A DNA stretch of 27,079 nt from a virus, in IMG/VR virus record IMGVR_UViG_3300024346_006356, positions 1 through 27,079 of that record. One strand, 5' to 3'. Of the stretch, positions 12,972 through 19,080 are shown piece by piece. The number at the start of each line of letters is the position of its first letter. Position 1 is the stretch's first letter. A model generated the notes under the pieces. It worked only from the letters and a program-made list of their open reading frames with translations, ran no database searches and was not told the DNA's origin. The translations under genes and the position numbers were made by a program.

Positions 12972-14192
12972 TTACTTAGTCTCCTTCTTGGTTGAGGGCT
13001 TCAGATATTGCTTGAGCTCATCGAATTGATGCCCAAGTCCTTTGATACTGACATGGTATTTACCGTAGCTGTCACCATGATTTCGTACAGATGTAATTTC
13101 CATGCGTCTGAAGTCGTACCATCTTTGGCGCATAGCATAAGTGACATCACGTATGGATCCATCGTCTCGGTAGTGACTAAACCCTAGCATCTCTTCCTCA
13201 GAGAAATGCACACGGACTGTACGATGGAATTCCTTATCCTTGTCTGTGATCTTCTTGTAACACTTCGCATGCATAACCTCGCCATGGTTGTGTACGAATA
13301 CCTCTCGGCGTGGATAGTCGTCTATTGGTTCGGATATCTCTGCGATAACCGTCCTGTCACCAGGTACCAGTCGTTCTTTGCATGCATAACACTTAAGCCG
13401 TCTGTCTACATCCTGCTCCAGAGGATAGTAGTTGATACTAGTGCTGTCCTTCTTTTCGTGTGTCAGTATACCCAGGTTACACTTGACACCGCGACTTTGA
13501 TATTCCTTATACACGGCCTCAGCTGCGAATAGATCGTCAGTGTACAGATTAGGTATATCTGACTTGTAGCCGAATGCTACTTGGTACTTCTTACGATACG
13601 GTTGATCTTTCTTCAGTCGTTGTAAGCCTTTCTGAACCTCATACTTGATGTGGTCCATTTCATCCTGGAACACAAAATACCAGCGACGGAATTCATCATA
13701 GTTTGGATCGTCTTGCCGGATGTCAGGTAGCAGCCGTTTCATATAGGTAGTGGCTAGGCCTATTTGATCACTGAGGAATCTAGAGTATGTCTCTTTAACA
13801 TCCTCGAATGTTACTTTGAAGTCTGACTCAGGTTTCATGTCAGCTAGCAGAGCTTCCTTGTCGTTAAGATTGTAATGTGTACAGCCCAGTTGGCATTTGG
13901 TCTGCTCTGTGGAGTTGAGCACAAAAGTATGGTCACAGATAACTGATGCCAGTCTATCTTTCCATTCAGAGAGAGTTTTGATAGTCTCAAGAACTGGATC
14001 GAGGTTGTCAGTGTTGTTACCCCAGAAAGACAAGTTCAAGAATACCTCTTTGTGGCTTTGACCGACGTCTAGAACATGAGTAGCTAATGCATTCCGCATT
14101 TGCTGATCTTCCATGCTATAGAAGGTGCTCCGTTGGTGAGGACATTTGCTCGAGATAGTAGTTCCACATTTGATACAGATAAAACCTTTCAT
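12972..14192 (-). CDS. Large multi-Cys hypothetical protein, 406 aa
   Basis: ATG at 14192 with AAGGAGACCAAT immediately upstream. N-terminal zinc ribbon FICIKCGTTISSKCPH (Cys/His pairs at residues 6-19), a second site CDHTF...CQLGCTH (about 107-126), a central helical domain (WYFVFQDEMDHIKYEVQKGL) and a third Cys set CYACKERL...H..CYKK (about 277-320). C-terminal ~60 residues are basic. Three metal sites in one protein suggest a nucleic-acid-binding role. I do not recognise the family. Confidence 0.85.
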   Translation of the reverse strand: MKGFICIKCGTTISSKCPHQRSTFYSMEDQQMRNALATHVLDVGQSHKEVFLNLSFWGNNTDNLDPVLETIKTLSEWKDRLASVICDHTFVLNSTEQTKCQLGCTHYNLNDKEALLADMKPESDFKVTFEDVKETYSRFLSDQIGLATTYMKRLLPDIRQDDPNYDEFRRWYFVFQDEMDHIKYEVQKGLQRLKKDQPYRKKYQVAFGYKSDIPNLYTDDLFAAEAVYKEYQSRGVKCNLGILTHEKKDSTSINYYPLEQDVDRRLKCYACKERLVPGDRTVIAEISEPIDDYPRREVFVHNHGEVMHAKCYKKITDKDKEFHRTVRVHFSEEEMLGFSHYRDDGSIRDVTYAMRQRWYDFRRMEITSVRNHGDSYGKYHVSIKGLGHQFDELKQYLKPSTKKETK

Positions 14193-14200
14193 ATTGGTCT

Positions 14201-14228
14201 CCTTAGGCCTTTTATTGTCGTGCCTAGG
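14201..14228 (-). promoter_or_regulatory. Type-1 spacer stem-loop before the 12972 gene
   Basis: - strand CCTAGGC - loop ACGACAATAAAAG - GCCTAAGG: seven pairs with one bulged A. Compared with 10698 the stem changes G to A and gains a matching T, a compensating pair. Confidence 0.62.
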
Positions 14229-14237
14229 ACGTTAGGG

Positions 14238-14729
14238 TTATTTACCTTCTAGAAAGCGCTTAGCTGCAGGAGACCATTTCTCCGGCACACTATCTTCTAA
14301 CATGAACGCGTATGCTGCTGAGAACGGTTTCTCTCTAGTATACTCACAGCATACGGTGTAGCCATCACAACCGCCTTCGAATTTCGCATACAGTCTGGCA
14401 CCATCAGGCTCTTTGCCGTGAGTGTTACGAAACTGTATCATGAGGGCCTCACAGATTTTGCGAGACGGGTAGGTGCCGAATGGATCTTCTTCATGAGGAC
14501 AGTCAGCTATGTAGATGAAGTCCTTTCCTGGAGTTATGACGTCTTCCTCAAGTTCGTCACAGCCTTGGCAATGCCGTACAATGATACAGTTTTCACCGTC
14601 CATACGGTAGGTTACGAAGTCAGCGATTGGCAGTGGTGGATCGCCAGGTAGCGGACGTTCATCTTGTATGTCTGCGAAGTGAGTGCAGACACTGCGAAGG
14701 TACTGGCCGAGCTCTTTCATTTTACTCAT
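14238..14729 (-). CDS. Hypothetical protein with CxxC pairs, 163 aa
   Basis: ATG at 14729 (MSKMKELGQYLRSVC), with GGAGG 8 nt upstream; an earlier ATG lies within that binding site. Cys pairs HCQGC (about 69), ADCPHE and GGCDGYTVCCEY may bind a metal. The region DGARLYAKFEGGC looks beta-stranded. It overlaps a 52-aa gene upstream by ATGA. Unknown function. Confidence 0.8.
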   Translation of the reverse strand: MSKMKELGQYLRSVCTHFADIQDERPLPGDPPLPIADFVTYRMDGENCIIVRHCQGCDELEEDVITPGKDFIYIADCPHEEDPFGTYPSRKICEALMIQFRNTHGKEPDGARLYAKFEGGCDGYTVCCEYTREKPFSAAYAFMLEDSVPEKWSPAAKRFLEGK

Positions 14730-14884
14730 AGTGGTTTCCTCCATAGTTGTTTTCTGTTGTCGAAAAAACATGCAGTCTTACCTATACGGAATGGCACATA
14801 GGGTTCGAACATGTCTACCAATAGCCAATTTTTCTTGTCTGGGTCAAGTGTATGACCGTAGTTTACCACCAGCTTCAAGCTCAT
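14726..14884 (-). CDS. Small hypothetical protein, 52 aa
   Basis: Short frame supported by AAAGGAG 5 nt before the ATG at 14884 and by ATGA overlaps at both ends (with the 14881 gene upstream and the 14729 start downstream), so it closes an otherwise unexplained 150-nt gap in the operon. The product starts MSLKLVVNYGHTLDPDKKN and ends FFDNRKQLWRKPL; soluble, beta-rich, basic tail. No family. Confidence 0.75.
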   Translation of the reverse strand: MSLKLVVNYGHTLDPDKKNWLLVDMFEPYVPFRIGKTACFFDNRKQLWRKPL

Positions 14885-15105
14885 GACTGCTCCTTTGGGC
14901 ACTTGTAACCGTTAAAGATAATCTCAGGTACTGTCTCACCACAGTTGATGAGGAATTTACGACGACCGATTACATCGCCGGCATGTGTTAAGCCTTCTTG
15001 GTACATCTCAAGACGCTCATTGTACTCAGTCCATAAGTCTTTAATAGACTGACGACGTTCCATGATGATGCGATGTTCTTCTTCTGTCAATTCTAGCGTT
15101 TTCAT
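14881..15105 (-). CDS. Small helical hypothetical protein, 74 aa
   Basis: ATG at 15105 (MKTLELTEEEHRIIMER) with AAAGGAGACC 8 nt upstream, after the type-3 stem-loop. A long charged helix (EEHRIIMERRQSIKDLW, then YNERLEMYQEGLTHA) is followed by a short basic stretch (GRRKFLINCGE). A coiled coil or dimerising helix is likely. Coupled to the 52-aa gene by ATGA. Confidence 0.8.
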   Translation of the reverse strand: MKTLELTEEEHRIIMERRQSIKDLWTEYNERLEMYQEGLTHAGDVIGRRKFLINCGETVPEIIFNGYKCPKEQS

Positions 15106-15117
15106 TTGGTCTCCTTT

Positions 15118-15138
15118 ATGCGTGATTGGTATGCGCAT
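15118..15138 (-). promoter_or_regulatory. Type-3 spacer stem-loop before the 14881 gene
   Basis: ATGCG/CGCAT stem (15118-15122 with 15134-15138), loop CATACCAATCA on the - strand. Same element as at 6773-6792, 8.3 kb away. Confidence 0.52.
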
Positions 15139-15153
15139 CCCACCTTAAGAGGT

Positions 15154-15756
15154 TTACTCGTCCAGCAACATTTGTTCTACTATGTAGCGCGAATTTTCCT
15201 CAGGCTCAGTGAACACCCGGGATTCTGGGTATGTGGCTTCTACGCCAGCTAGCACGTACTGTAGTGTGTTGTCATCAGACACGGTTACCACACAGCTTTC
15301 GTGACCGCATTCATCTATCCTCATGATGCGGATTTTCCCTGTGTACTTTACAGCCTCGATTTCCTTGTCAATCTCGGCCAGCCATTCGACACGCTTTTCC
15401 TCAGTCTCTGGCAAGGACACAGTCATGTCACAGCGAGGACAGTCAATTTCATCCTCATAACCCATGACGAATTCCAGTCGAGCGCCGCAGTGACACTTGT
15501 ACTCAGATGGGGCGGGCTCACCATTTTCACAAGCAGCACAGCAGCAGTCGTGACTAGGATTGAGGTATGTACCATGCTTACAGGTATCCCCAGGATGATG
15601 CCGCCAGCCTTGAGGATAACGCTTGTTCAGGGTGTCTGTGCATGTATCACACAGTTCGACTGTACCATGAGGACCAGTCATACCGCAAGGAAATTCAATC
15701 GTCTTACCGTGATAGCCGGATTCTACCCATACATCTACCTTGTTTTCACATTTCAT
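15154..15756 (-). CDS. Multi-zinc-site hypothetical protein, 200 aa
   Basis: The start is ATG at 15756 (MKCENKVDVWVESG) with GAGGAGG 9-10 nt upstream; the longer frame overlaps the previous gene. It has many paired Cys/His: LCDTCTDT (about 39-44), CKH...HDCCCAACE (58-74), KCHCGARLE (about 83-87) and IDCPRCDMT (about 100-104), i.e. two to three zinc sites of the ribbon type in the first 110 residues, then an alpha/beta C-terminus with another CGHESC. A nucleic-acid-binding or chaperone-like zinc protein is possible. Family unknown. Confidence 0.82.
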   Translation of the reverse strand: MKCENKVDVWVESGYHGKTIEFPCGMTGPHGTVELCDTCTDTLNKRYPQGWRHHPGDTCKHGTYLNPSHDCCCAACENGEPAPSEYKCHCGARLEFVMGYEDEIDCPRCDMTVSLPETEEKRVEWLAEIDKEIEAVKYTGKIRIMRIDECGHESCVVTVSDDNTLQYVLAGVEATYPESRVFTEPEENSRYIVEQMLLDE

Positions 15757-16003
15757 TGTCTTGTTCCTCCTCGTTAAGTATGGCATCAATTGCCCGATCG
15801 TAGGACTCCAAGTCCCAAGTGTGCAGCCAAGCAAAGAAAGCACGACGCTGATTTCTTGGTTGCACTAACATCATACCAGCCTGGAGCTCTGTAACTGCGC
15901 AGCCCAGGGTTGCTAGGAACACTACCGCATCTACTACCTGTGCTAGCATATGCCAGAACAGGTCACGACGTCTAAGGTTGCGTGAAACTAGTCCGAATGT
16001 CAC
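15746..16003 (-). CDS. Small membrane protein, 85 aa, GTG start
   Basis: GGAGG lies 7 nt before the GTG at 16003, and the GTG overlaps the upstream stop as GTGA. The N-terminus is basic (TFGLVSRNLRRRD) and is followed by a hydrophobic span (LAQVVDAVVFLATLGCAV, about residues 19-37); the rest is amphipathic and acidic at the end (NEEEQDNEM). One transmembrane helix is likely. It follows a 40-aa protein that also has a membrane helix, so the two could form a complex. Confidence 0.72.
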   Translation of the reverse strand: MTFGLVSRNLRRRDLFWHMLAQVVDAVVFLATLGCAVTELQAGMMLVQPRNQRRAFFAWLHTWDLESYDRAIDAILNEEEQDNEM

Positions 16004-16122
16004 TGTGTCACCTCCGTATGCAGTTGTACACACGCATCACACGTGTGGGGTTCTTTAGTCATGCTCTGATACATGCCGTTGATCAGAACTAATACGATAG
16101 CCGCGATAATGATCTTATCCAT
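16000..16122 (-). CDS. Membrane microprotein with CDAC motif, 40 aa
   Basis: AGGAGG lies 9 nt before the ATG at 16122. The product begins MDKIIIAAIVLVLINGM, an N-terminal membrane helix, and the soluble part carries CDAC. Its TGA overlaps the GTG of the next gene. The layout, a membrane helix and a Cys pair only 15 residues later, suits a tiny inner-membrane protein with metal or disulfide chemistry in the adjoining compartment. No homologue recognised. Confidence 0.72.
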   Translation of the reverse strand: MDKIIIAAIVLVLINGMYQSMTKEPHTCDACVQLHTEVTQ

Positions 16123-16252
16123 GGTACGGTACCTCCTCTTTCTTTGGTGGACAACATTTGATACAGAGGTAACCTTTTGTCAGGCTACCCCGGCCGATTT
16201 TGTCTACGGACCAGATTCTCTTTTCACAGATCAAGCAGTAGATTCCTTCCAT
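16115..16252 (-). CDS. Zinc-ribbon microprotein, 45 aa
   Basis: AGGGAGGA lies 5 nt before the ATG at 16252. The sequence holds CLIC near residue 6 and CIKC near residue 30, a complete two-knuckle zinc ribbon with a 20-residue spacer (MEGIYCLICEKRIWS...). It ends by overlapping the next gene by 8 nt. Minimal zinc ribbons of this size are common in phages; role unknown. Confidence 0.75.
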   Translation of the reverse strand: MEGIYCLICEKRIWSVDKIGRGSLTKGYLCIKCCPPKKEEVPYHG

Positions 16253-16262
16253 TGTATCCTCC

Positions 16263-16625
16263 CTAGTTGTTTACGTAGCCCTCAGCTACTAGTAATGGAC
16301 CATAGCCCTCGGATTCTAGCGCAGCTAGTACGTCTAGATGTGTGAGGCTCATGACCTCGATATCAGACACGTTGTAGTGTCCTTTCTTGCTCAAGATTTG
16401 GTTAACCGTACCGACGTTAAAGCCATTGGATTCGGCCCAATTTTTAATGGTACCGTTAACACTACGAATTATGAACTGTAGGTTGCTGTACTCGCGTTCT
16501 TTGTGCACAGGTTTAGTGTTCTCTAGCTTAACCCATGCATCACTACAGTAGTCACACAGGTCTTGACCATTAGGCATTTTATACAGTGTAGGTGCCTGGC
16601 ATTTACAGCCTTCGCATTCTCTCAT
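16263..16625 (-). CDS. Zinc-ribbon plus helix-turn-helix protein, 120 aa
   Basis: ATG at 16625 with AGGAGG 6 nt upstream; ATGA overlap with the upstream gene. Residues 4-27 (CEGCKC...CDYC) form a zinc ribbon. Residues ~57-85 (TIKNWAESNGFNVGTVNQIL) read as a helix-turn-helix of the XRE-like/phage-repressor type: an A-x-x-x-G turn followed by a T-V-N-Q-I-L recognition helix. A DNA-binding regulator is likely; its target might be the promoters in this window. Confidence 0.78.
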   Translation of the reverse strand: MRECEGCKCQAPTLYKMPNGQDLCDYCSDAWVKLENTKPVHKEREYSNLQFIIRSVNGTIKNWAESNGFNVGTVNQILSKKGHYNVSDIEVMSLTHLDVLAALESEGYGPLLVAEGYVNN

Positions 16626-16786
16626 TTGTTCCTCCTGGCGTGGTGTTGACGAAGTAGGGCTTCTTTCTTCGTGTATAGATCAAGCATGAAGGCCGGAGCC
16701 ACGAGATATCCAGTTGAAATGAAGTGAGGAATCATTGATTCCTTTACATAGTCAAAGGTACCGTTACTAGTTAAGATTCTTATCAT
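16622..16786 (-). CDS. Small hypothetical protein, 54 aa, paralogue of the 21863 gene
   Basis: GGAGGAGAC lies 5-8 nt before the ATG at 16786; ATGA overlap with the next gene. Its first 33 residues (MIRILTSNGTFDYVKESM and so on to GYLVAP) match the 32-aa protein at 21863 (MVKVLTKHNTVDYVKKDM ... GYIIAV), sharing the L-T-x-x-x-T-x-D-Y-V-K frame. The conserved repeat in two distant loci supports both genes. It has a C-terminal basic extension (LLRQHHARRNK) that the other lacks. Function unknown. Confidence 0.78.
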   Translation of the reverse strand: MIRILTSNGTFDYVKESMIPHFISTGYLVAPAFMLDLYTKKEALLRQHHARRNK

Positions 16787-16793
16787 AATAGTC

Positions 16794-16815
16794 TCCTCCC
16801 CGTATAGCCGATAGG
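16794..16815 (-). promoter_or_regulatory. Type-2 spacer stem-loop before the 16622 gene
   Basis: - strand TCCTATCGGCTATACGGGG then AGGAG: TCCT pairs with AGGA of the ribosome binding site. The loop resembles that at 9948-9973 (TCGGCATGACGGG). Confidence 0.45.
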
Positions 16816-16827
16816 ACAGCTGTTAGA

Positions 16828-17130
16828 TTATGCTACGTAGTAAGAATGACCACTGAACTGGTCAGTGTGAATTTTGATGTTAGCATACACGACGTGCTCA
16901 ACACCACGTGAGGTAACAATGATACCATCGTTATTGTTATTGATGGAGTCAGCAAGGATAGTCTTGTGCGATGTACGCACACGTTTGTCCTGCTTGTAAG
17001 TACGGCCACGGTAGTAGTTGTTACGTGTATAAGTGCGGCATGCATCGCAACGGCACTCACCTGTGGTAATAACAACATGCTTACGTGAACCAATCTGTGT
17101 GGGATAATCATCCCATTCCTTGATCTTCAT
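16828..17130 (-). CDS. Basic hypothetical protein with Cys pair, 100 aa
   Basis: ATG at 17130 with AAGGAG 8 nt upstream. It carries ECRCDAC (about residues 25-31) followed by a very basic, Tyr-rich stretch (RTYTRNNYYRGRTYKQDKR) and a beta-like C-terminus (GIIVTSRGVEHVVYANI). The basic aromatic region suggests RNA or DNA binding. It stands alone downstream of a large hairpin at 17203-17263. Confidence 0.78.
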   Translation of the reverse strand: MKIKEWDDYPTQIGSRKHVVITTGECRCDACRTYTRNNYYRGRTYKQDKRVRTSHKTILADSINNNNDGIIVTSRGVEHVVYANIKIHTDQFSGHSYYVA

Positions 17131-17202
17131 AATAATCTCCTTGATCAGTTAGGGTTAAAGATTCTGTTCGTACACGAGTTATGGTTTTTCCTTTCGGTTA
17201 GC

Positions 17203-17263
17203 TCGAATCGAAACCACTGTGAACATAGACGTAGTATCCATGTCGACAGTAGTTTCGGTTCGA
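17203..17263 (-). ncRNA. Long hairpin in the leader of the 16828 gene
   Basis: TCGAATCGAAAC (17203-17214) pairs with GTTTCGGTTCGA (17252-17263) over twelve positions with one G-U, then ACTGT/ACAGT (17216-17220 with 17246-17250) and further partial pairing continue toward the loop. It is far larger than a spacer stem-loop and has no T-tract, so it is not an ordinary terminator. The GGTTCGAATTC resembles a tRNA T-arm, but the other tRNA arms are missing. Leader regulation or a structured small RNA is possible. Confidence 0.5.
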
Positions 17264-17359
17264 ATTCTGAGCGGACCAACCCCTACCTTGCACCCCAGGC
17301 AAAATCTCTTTTTGGGTTAACTGTACTACTGGGGTATGGGTTAGATACACATAGCCACC

Positions 17360-17911
17360 TTAGACCTTAGTGAATGTAAACAAACCAGTCTGCTTACGAT
17401 GAGTCACCCGAAGGTAACCATGGTAAGTGAAGACTAGGGATTGGATGGTTAATCCAATGAGCCCATTGCTTAAGCCAACATGCACAAAAGCAAGGTCTGC
17501 TACGATCCACATCCATCCCATCAGGTCCAATCTCATTTTTGACATAGCCCATGCGCCAATTACGGCGAATGGAGTAGCCAGCATTGAGACCGGATCCATA
17601 TGGAAATAGAATCCGCTGCTGATGCCAATGGACACGAATAGTACTGTGGCCATCGACACGAGAAGACCGCTAAACGCACGGCTCTTGTACATAGGTAACG
17701 TGTACCAAGCAAGTGTCGCTTGGCATAGCCCGAAAGCTAAGTCACCAATGCTCAAGGCTACCATGATGTTTATGGTATTCCCTAGCAGGAATGCTTTAGC
17801 CCCATCTTCGTACTTCTGATGCACCATATAGGCTGAACCAGACATAGCAAAGACAGATGCTAATACACTCAGGATTTGGACTGTGGTCATGCTTTCGATG
17901 ATTCCGTTCAT
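17360..17911 (-). CDS. Multi-pass membrane protein, PnuC-like, 183 aa
   Basis: ATG at 17911 (MNGIIESMTTVQILS) with GGAGG 7 nt upstream. About six or seven hydrophobic spans cover most of the sequence (for example ILSVLASVFAMSGSAYMV, LLVSMATVLFVSIGISSGF, IWIVADLAF-like segment near 150). The late segment MGWMWIVADLAFVHVGLSNG and the final GYLRV resemble the C-terminal helices of PnuC nicotinamide riboside transporters, a family seen in some phages that salvage NAD precursors. The match is by pattern only; another small transporter family is possible. Confidence 0.72.
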   Translation of the reverse strand: MNGIIESMTTVQILSVLASVFAMSGSAYMVHQKYEDGAKAFLLGNTINIMVALSIGDLAFGLCQATLAWYTLPMYKSRAFSGLLVSMATVLFVSIGISSGFYFHMDPVSMLATPFAVIGAWAMSKMRLDLMGWMWIVADLAFVHVGLSNGLIGLTIQSLVFTYHGYLRVTHRKQTGLFTFTKV

Positions 17912-17928
17912 AATTACCTCCAGGTTAA

Positions 17929-17981
17929 GGTGAGTACTCCGAGAGAACACGACTAATTTCGTGTGCTCTCCCGTACTCACC
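17929..17981 (-). promoter_or_regulatory. Long leader hairpin before the PnuC-like gene
   Basis: GGTGAGTAC/GTACTCACC (17929-17937 with 17973-17981), a small internal loop, then GAGAGAACACGA pairing with TCGTGTGCTCTC (one mismatch), loop of 6 nt. The 3' arm stops a few nucleotides before the ribosome binding site of the 17360 gene. A similar hairpin (18932-18983) precedes the deaminase gene; both follow an ATGCCTATAAGAAA motif. Confidence 0.6.
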
Positions 17982-18013
17982 TCCCACTCACCACTCCGTG
18001 TAGTCAGGAGCGA

Positions 18014-18058
18014 CTAAGCAGCGACTGAAGATCTATGACTCGGTTTTCTTATAGGCAT
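18014..18058 (-). other. Leader element with 14-codon frame MPIRKPSHRSSVAA
   Basis: The sequence ATGCCTATAAGAAA occurs here and at 19058 in equivalent positions, before a large hairpin and then a gene. Here it opens a 14-codon frame. AAGGAGG lies only 1 nt before the ATG, too close for efficient initiation, so a translated leader peptide is uncertain. TATAAG could instead be a -10 box preceded by TTAACC-like sequence. Confidence 0.4.
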
Positions 18059-18086
18059 ACCTCCTTGTTAAGGGTTAAGTTCACAC

Positions 18087-18110
18087 GGCAGTTTATTGTC
18101 ATGCCCAGGA
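18087..18110 (-). promoter_or_regulatory. Type-1 stem-loop upstream of the 18014 leader
   Basis: - strand GGCA - loop TGACAATAAAC - TGCC, with GTCCTGGG upstream as in the other copies. Unlike the operon copies, no ribosome binding site follows directly; the leader element lies ~30 nt further on. Confidence 0.5.
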
Positions 18111-18118
18111 CAGTCATG

Positions 18119-18343
18119 CTACTCATTGTTTTGGACTTTAATGTTTAATGGTGCCAATTCTAGTCTAGCTGGATCATAAGTATAGCAGGTAATTCCCCAA
18201 GTCCGCTCATACGAAGCCCATCTAAGCTTAGCACCACTCGGTAGTACAAATCCATCAGGATGATGAGACTTATTAGGCATTTCACCGTTGAAGTATTTCT
18301 TTGCGATTGCTGTGGCTTTCTGGTGCGATATAGATACAAACAT
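18119..18343 (-). CDS. Small hypothetical protein, 74 aa
   Basis: ATG at 18343 with AAGGAG 5 nt upstream, after a type-1 stem-loop. Contains a helical N-terminus (SHQKATAIAKKYFNG), a His-rich turn (KSHHPDGFVLPSG) and a beta-like section (LRWASYERTWGITCY). Soluble; no recognised family. It stands as a single gene between two structured non-coding regions. Confidence 0.78.
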   Translation of the reverse strand: MFVSISHQKATAIAKKYFNGEMPNKSHHPDGFVLPSGAKLRWASYERTWGITCYTYDPARLELAPLNIKVQNNE

Positions 18344-18350
18344 TTTAACT

Positions 18351-18377
18351 CCTTGGGCAGTTCAAGGCGTACCCAGG
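18351..18377 (-). promoter_or_regulatory. Type-1 spacer stem-loop before the 18119 gene
   Basis: - strand CCT.GGG - loop TACGCCTTGAACTG - CCC.A.AGG, closing on the AGG of AAGGAG. Confidence 0.6.
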
Positions 18378-18414
18378 CTCTTAAAGGTTACATACAATAG
18401 ATAAGTATTAAGAT

Positions 18415-18490
18415 TGTGTCCCTCCCAGGATATGTGGGGAGGGACACATTCTGTTGCCAAGCTGTCTATACAGCTCCGAGTCTTAACTCG
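18415..18490 (-). ncRNA. Three consecutive hairpins after the 18505 gene
   Basis: In - strand order: CGAGT-ttaag-ACTCG type hairpin (18477-18490), GCTGT-atag-ACAGC (18461-18474) and a strong 12-bp hairpin TGTGTCCCTCCC/GGGAGGGACACA (18415-18448). All three are perfect stems with short loops. They follow the deaminase stop codon by a few bases and no T-tract follows. This could be a structured 3' end or RNA-stabilising element, a small RNA, or a factor-binding region. Confidence 0.5.
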
Positions 18491-18504
18491 ACACCGCTTA
18501 CAGT

Positions 18505-18909
18505 CTAAAAGTTGTAAGTCTTACCACTGTCAATTACGATCGCAGCAGCAACACCGTTAAGTGTCATTGTTTCGATGCAATTGTCACAGCAGTAAGTATG
18601 ACCTACCACATAGACTGTAGACTCTGCAGGAGAAACACCAGCATTGATGCAAGCATCAATAGCGGCGACTTCTGCGTGGAAGTCCTGGTTGCAAACGTCA
18701 GAGCACAGTTCATAACCAGTACCTGAGGCACAATTTAATGTGACTCTCGGGCACACGGTTACTTCACCGTTGCTCATCCAGTTAGCACCAAAGAACTCAC
18801 GACCGTCGACTGTAAGAAGCATAGCGTAAACACTCTGCTTAATACAAGGTTTCAGGTCAGGGCCTGCGGTTTCATCGCACCTGGCGATGATGTAGTCTTG
18901 CTTCTTCAT
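18505..18909 (-). CDS. Cytidine/dCMP deaminase-like protein, 134 aa
   Basis: ATG at 18909 with AAGGAGACC upstream. Zinc-dependent deaminase fold: FHAEVAAIDACINAG gives the HAE motif (His78, Glu80), and STVYVVGHTYCCDNC gives the second half of the site (Cys108 and Cys111, where PCxxC is usual). Further conserved Cys (PCIKQ, VCPR, LCSDVC) may bind a structural zinc as in some dCMP deaminases. The likely reaction is hydrolytic deamination of a cytosine nucleotide or nucleoside, but substrate cannot be read. A close paralogue is at 21349. Proline before the first catalytic Cys is replaced by Cys. Confidence 0.8.
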   Translation of the reverse strand: MKKQDYIIARCDETAGPDLKPCIKQSVYAMLLTVDGREFFGANWMSNGEVTVCPRVTLNCASGTGYELCSDVCNQDFHAEVAAIDACINAGVSPAESTVYVVGHTYCCDNCIETMTLNGVAAAIVIDSGKTYNF

Positions 18910-18931
18910 ACTTGGTCTCCTTCTGGGTTAA

Positions 18932-18983
18932 GATTAGCATCTAGGAACATACGGCTTATTCCGTATACTCCCTGATACTAATC
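18932..18983 (-). promoter_or_regulatory. Leader hairpin before the deaminase gene
   Basis: GATTAG/CTAATC (18932-18937 with 18978-18983), ATC/GAT inside, and an inner ATACGG/CCGTAT stem (18949-18954 with 18961-18966) with loop CTTATT. It lies just before the AAGGAGACC of the deaminase gene. A weak promoter-like TCCTA with AATCTT is embedded in it. Confidence 0.55.
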
Positions 18984-19028
18984 TCCACATAAGGTACATA
19001 TACCCTATGAGCGACCAGTTGGATTCAA

Positions 19029-19058
19029 CTATGCGAGCAAGCTATTTCTTATAGGCAT
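19029..19058 (-). other. Leader element with 9-codon frame MPIRNSLLA
   Basis: Second copy of ATGCCTATAAGAAA, opening a 9-codon frame. AGGAG abuts the ATG with no spacing, so translation is doubtful; a TATAAG -10 reading is possible. It is followed by an AGTTG/CAACT small hairpin and then the large hairpin at 18932-18983, in the same order as at 18014. Confidence 0.4.
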
Positions 19059-19080
19059 CTCCTGTTTGGGTTAGTATTCG

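Noticed and set aside
15301-15777. 158-codon + strand open frame
   Set aside because: Antisense to the multi-zinc 15154 gene; no start signal; composition typical of a reverse-frame shadow.
17200-17275. tRNA, because GGTTCGAATTC resembles a T-arm
   Set aside because: The T-stem does not pair (TTCGG against TCTGA) and there is no acceptor or anticodon arm on either strand; the bases instead form the long hairpin.
18930-18958. Promoter with TCCTA and AATCTT before the deaminase
   Set aside because: TCCTA spacing fits, but the -10 is poor, the -35 position holds TAAGCC, and these bases are part of the hairpin stem.
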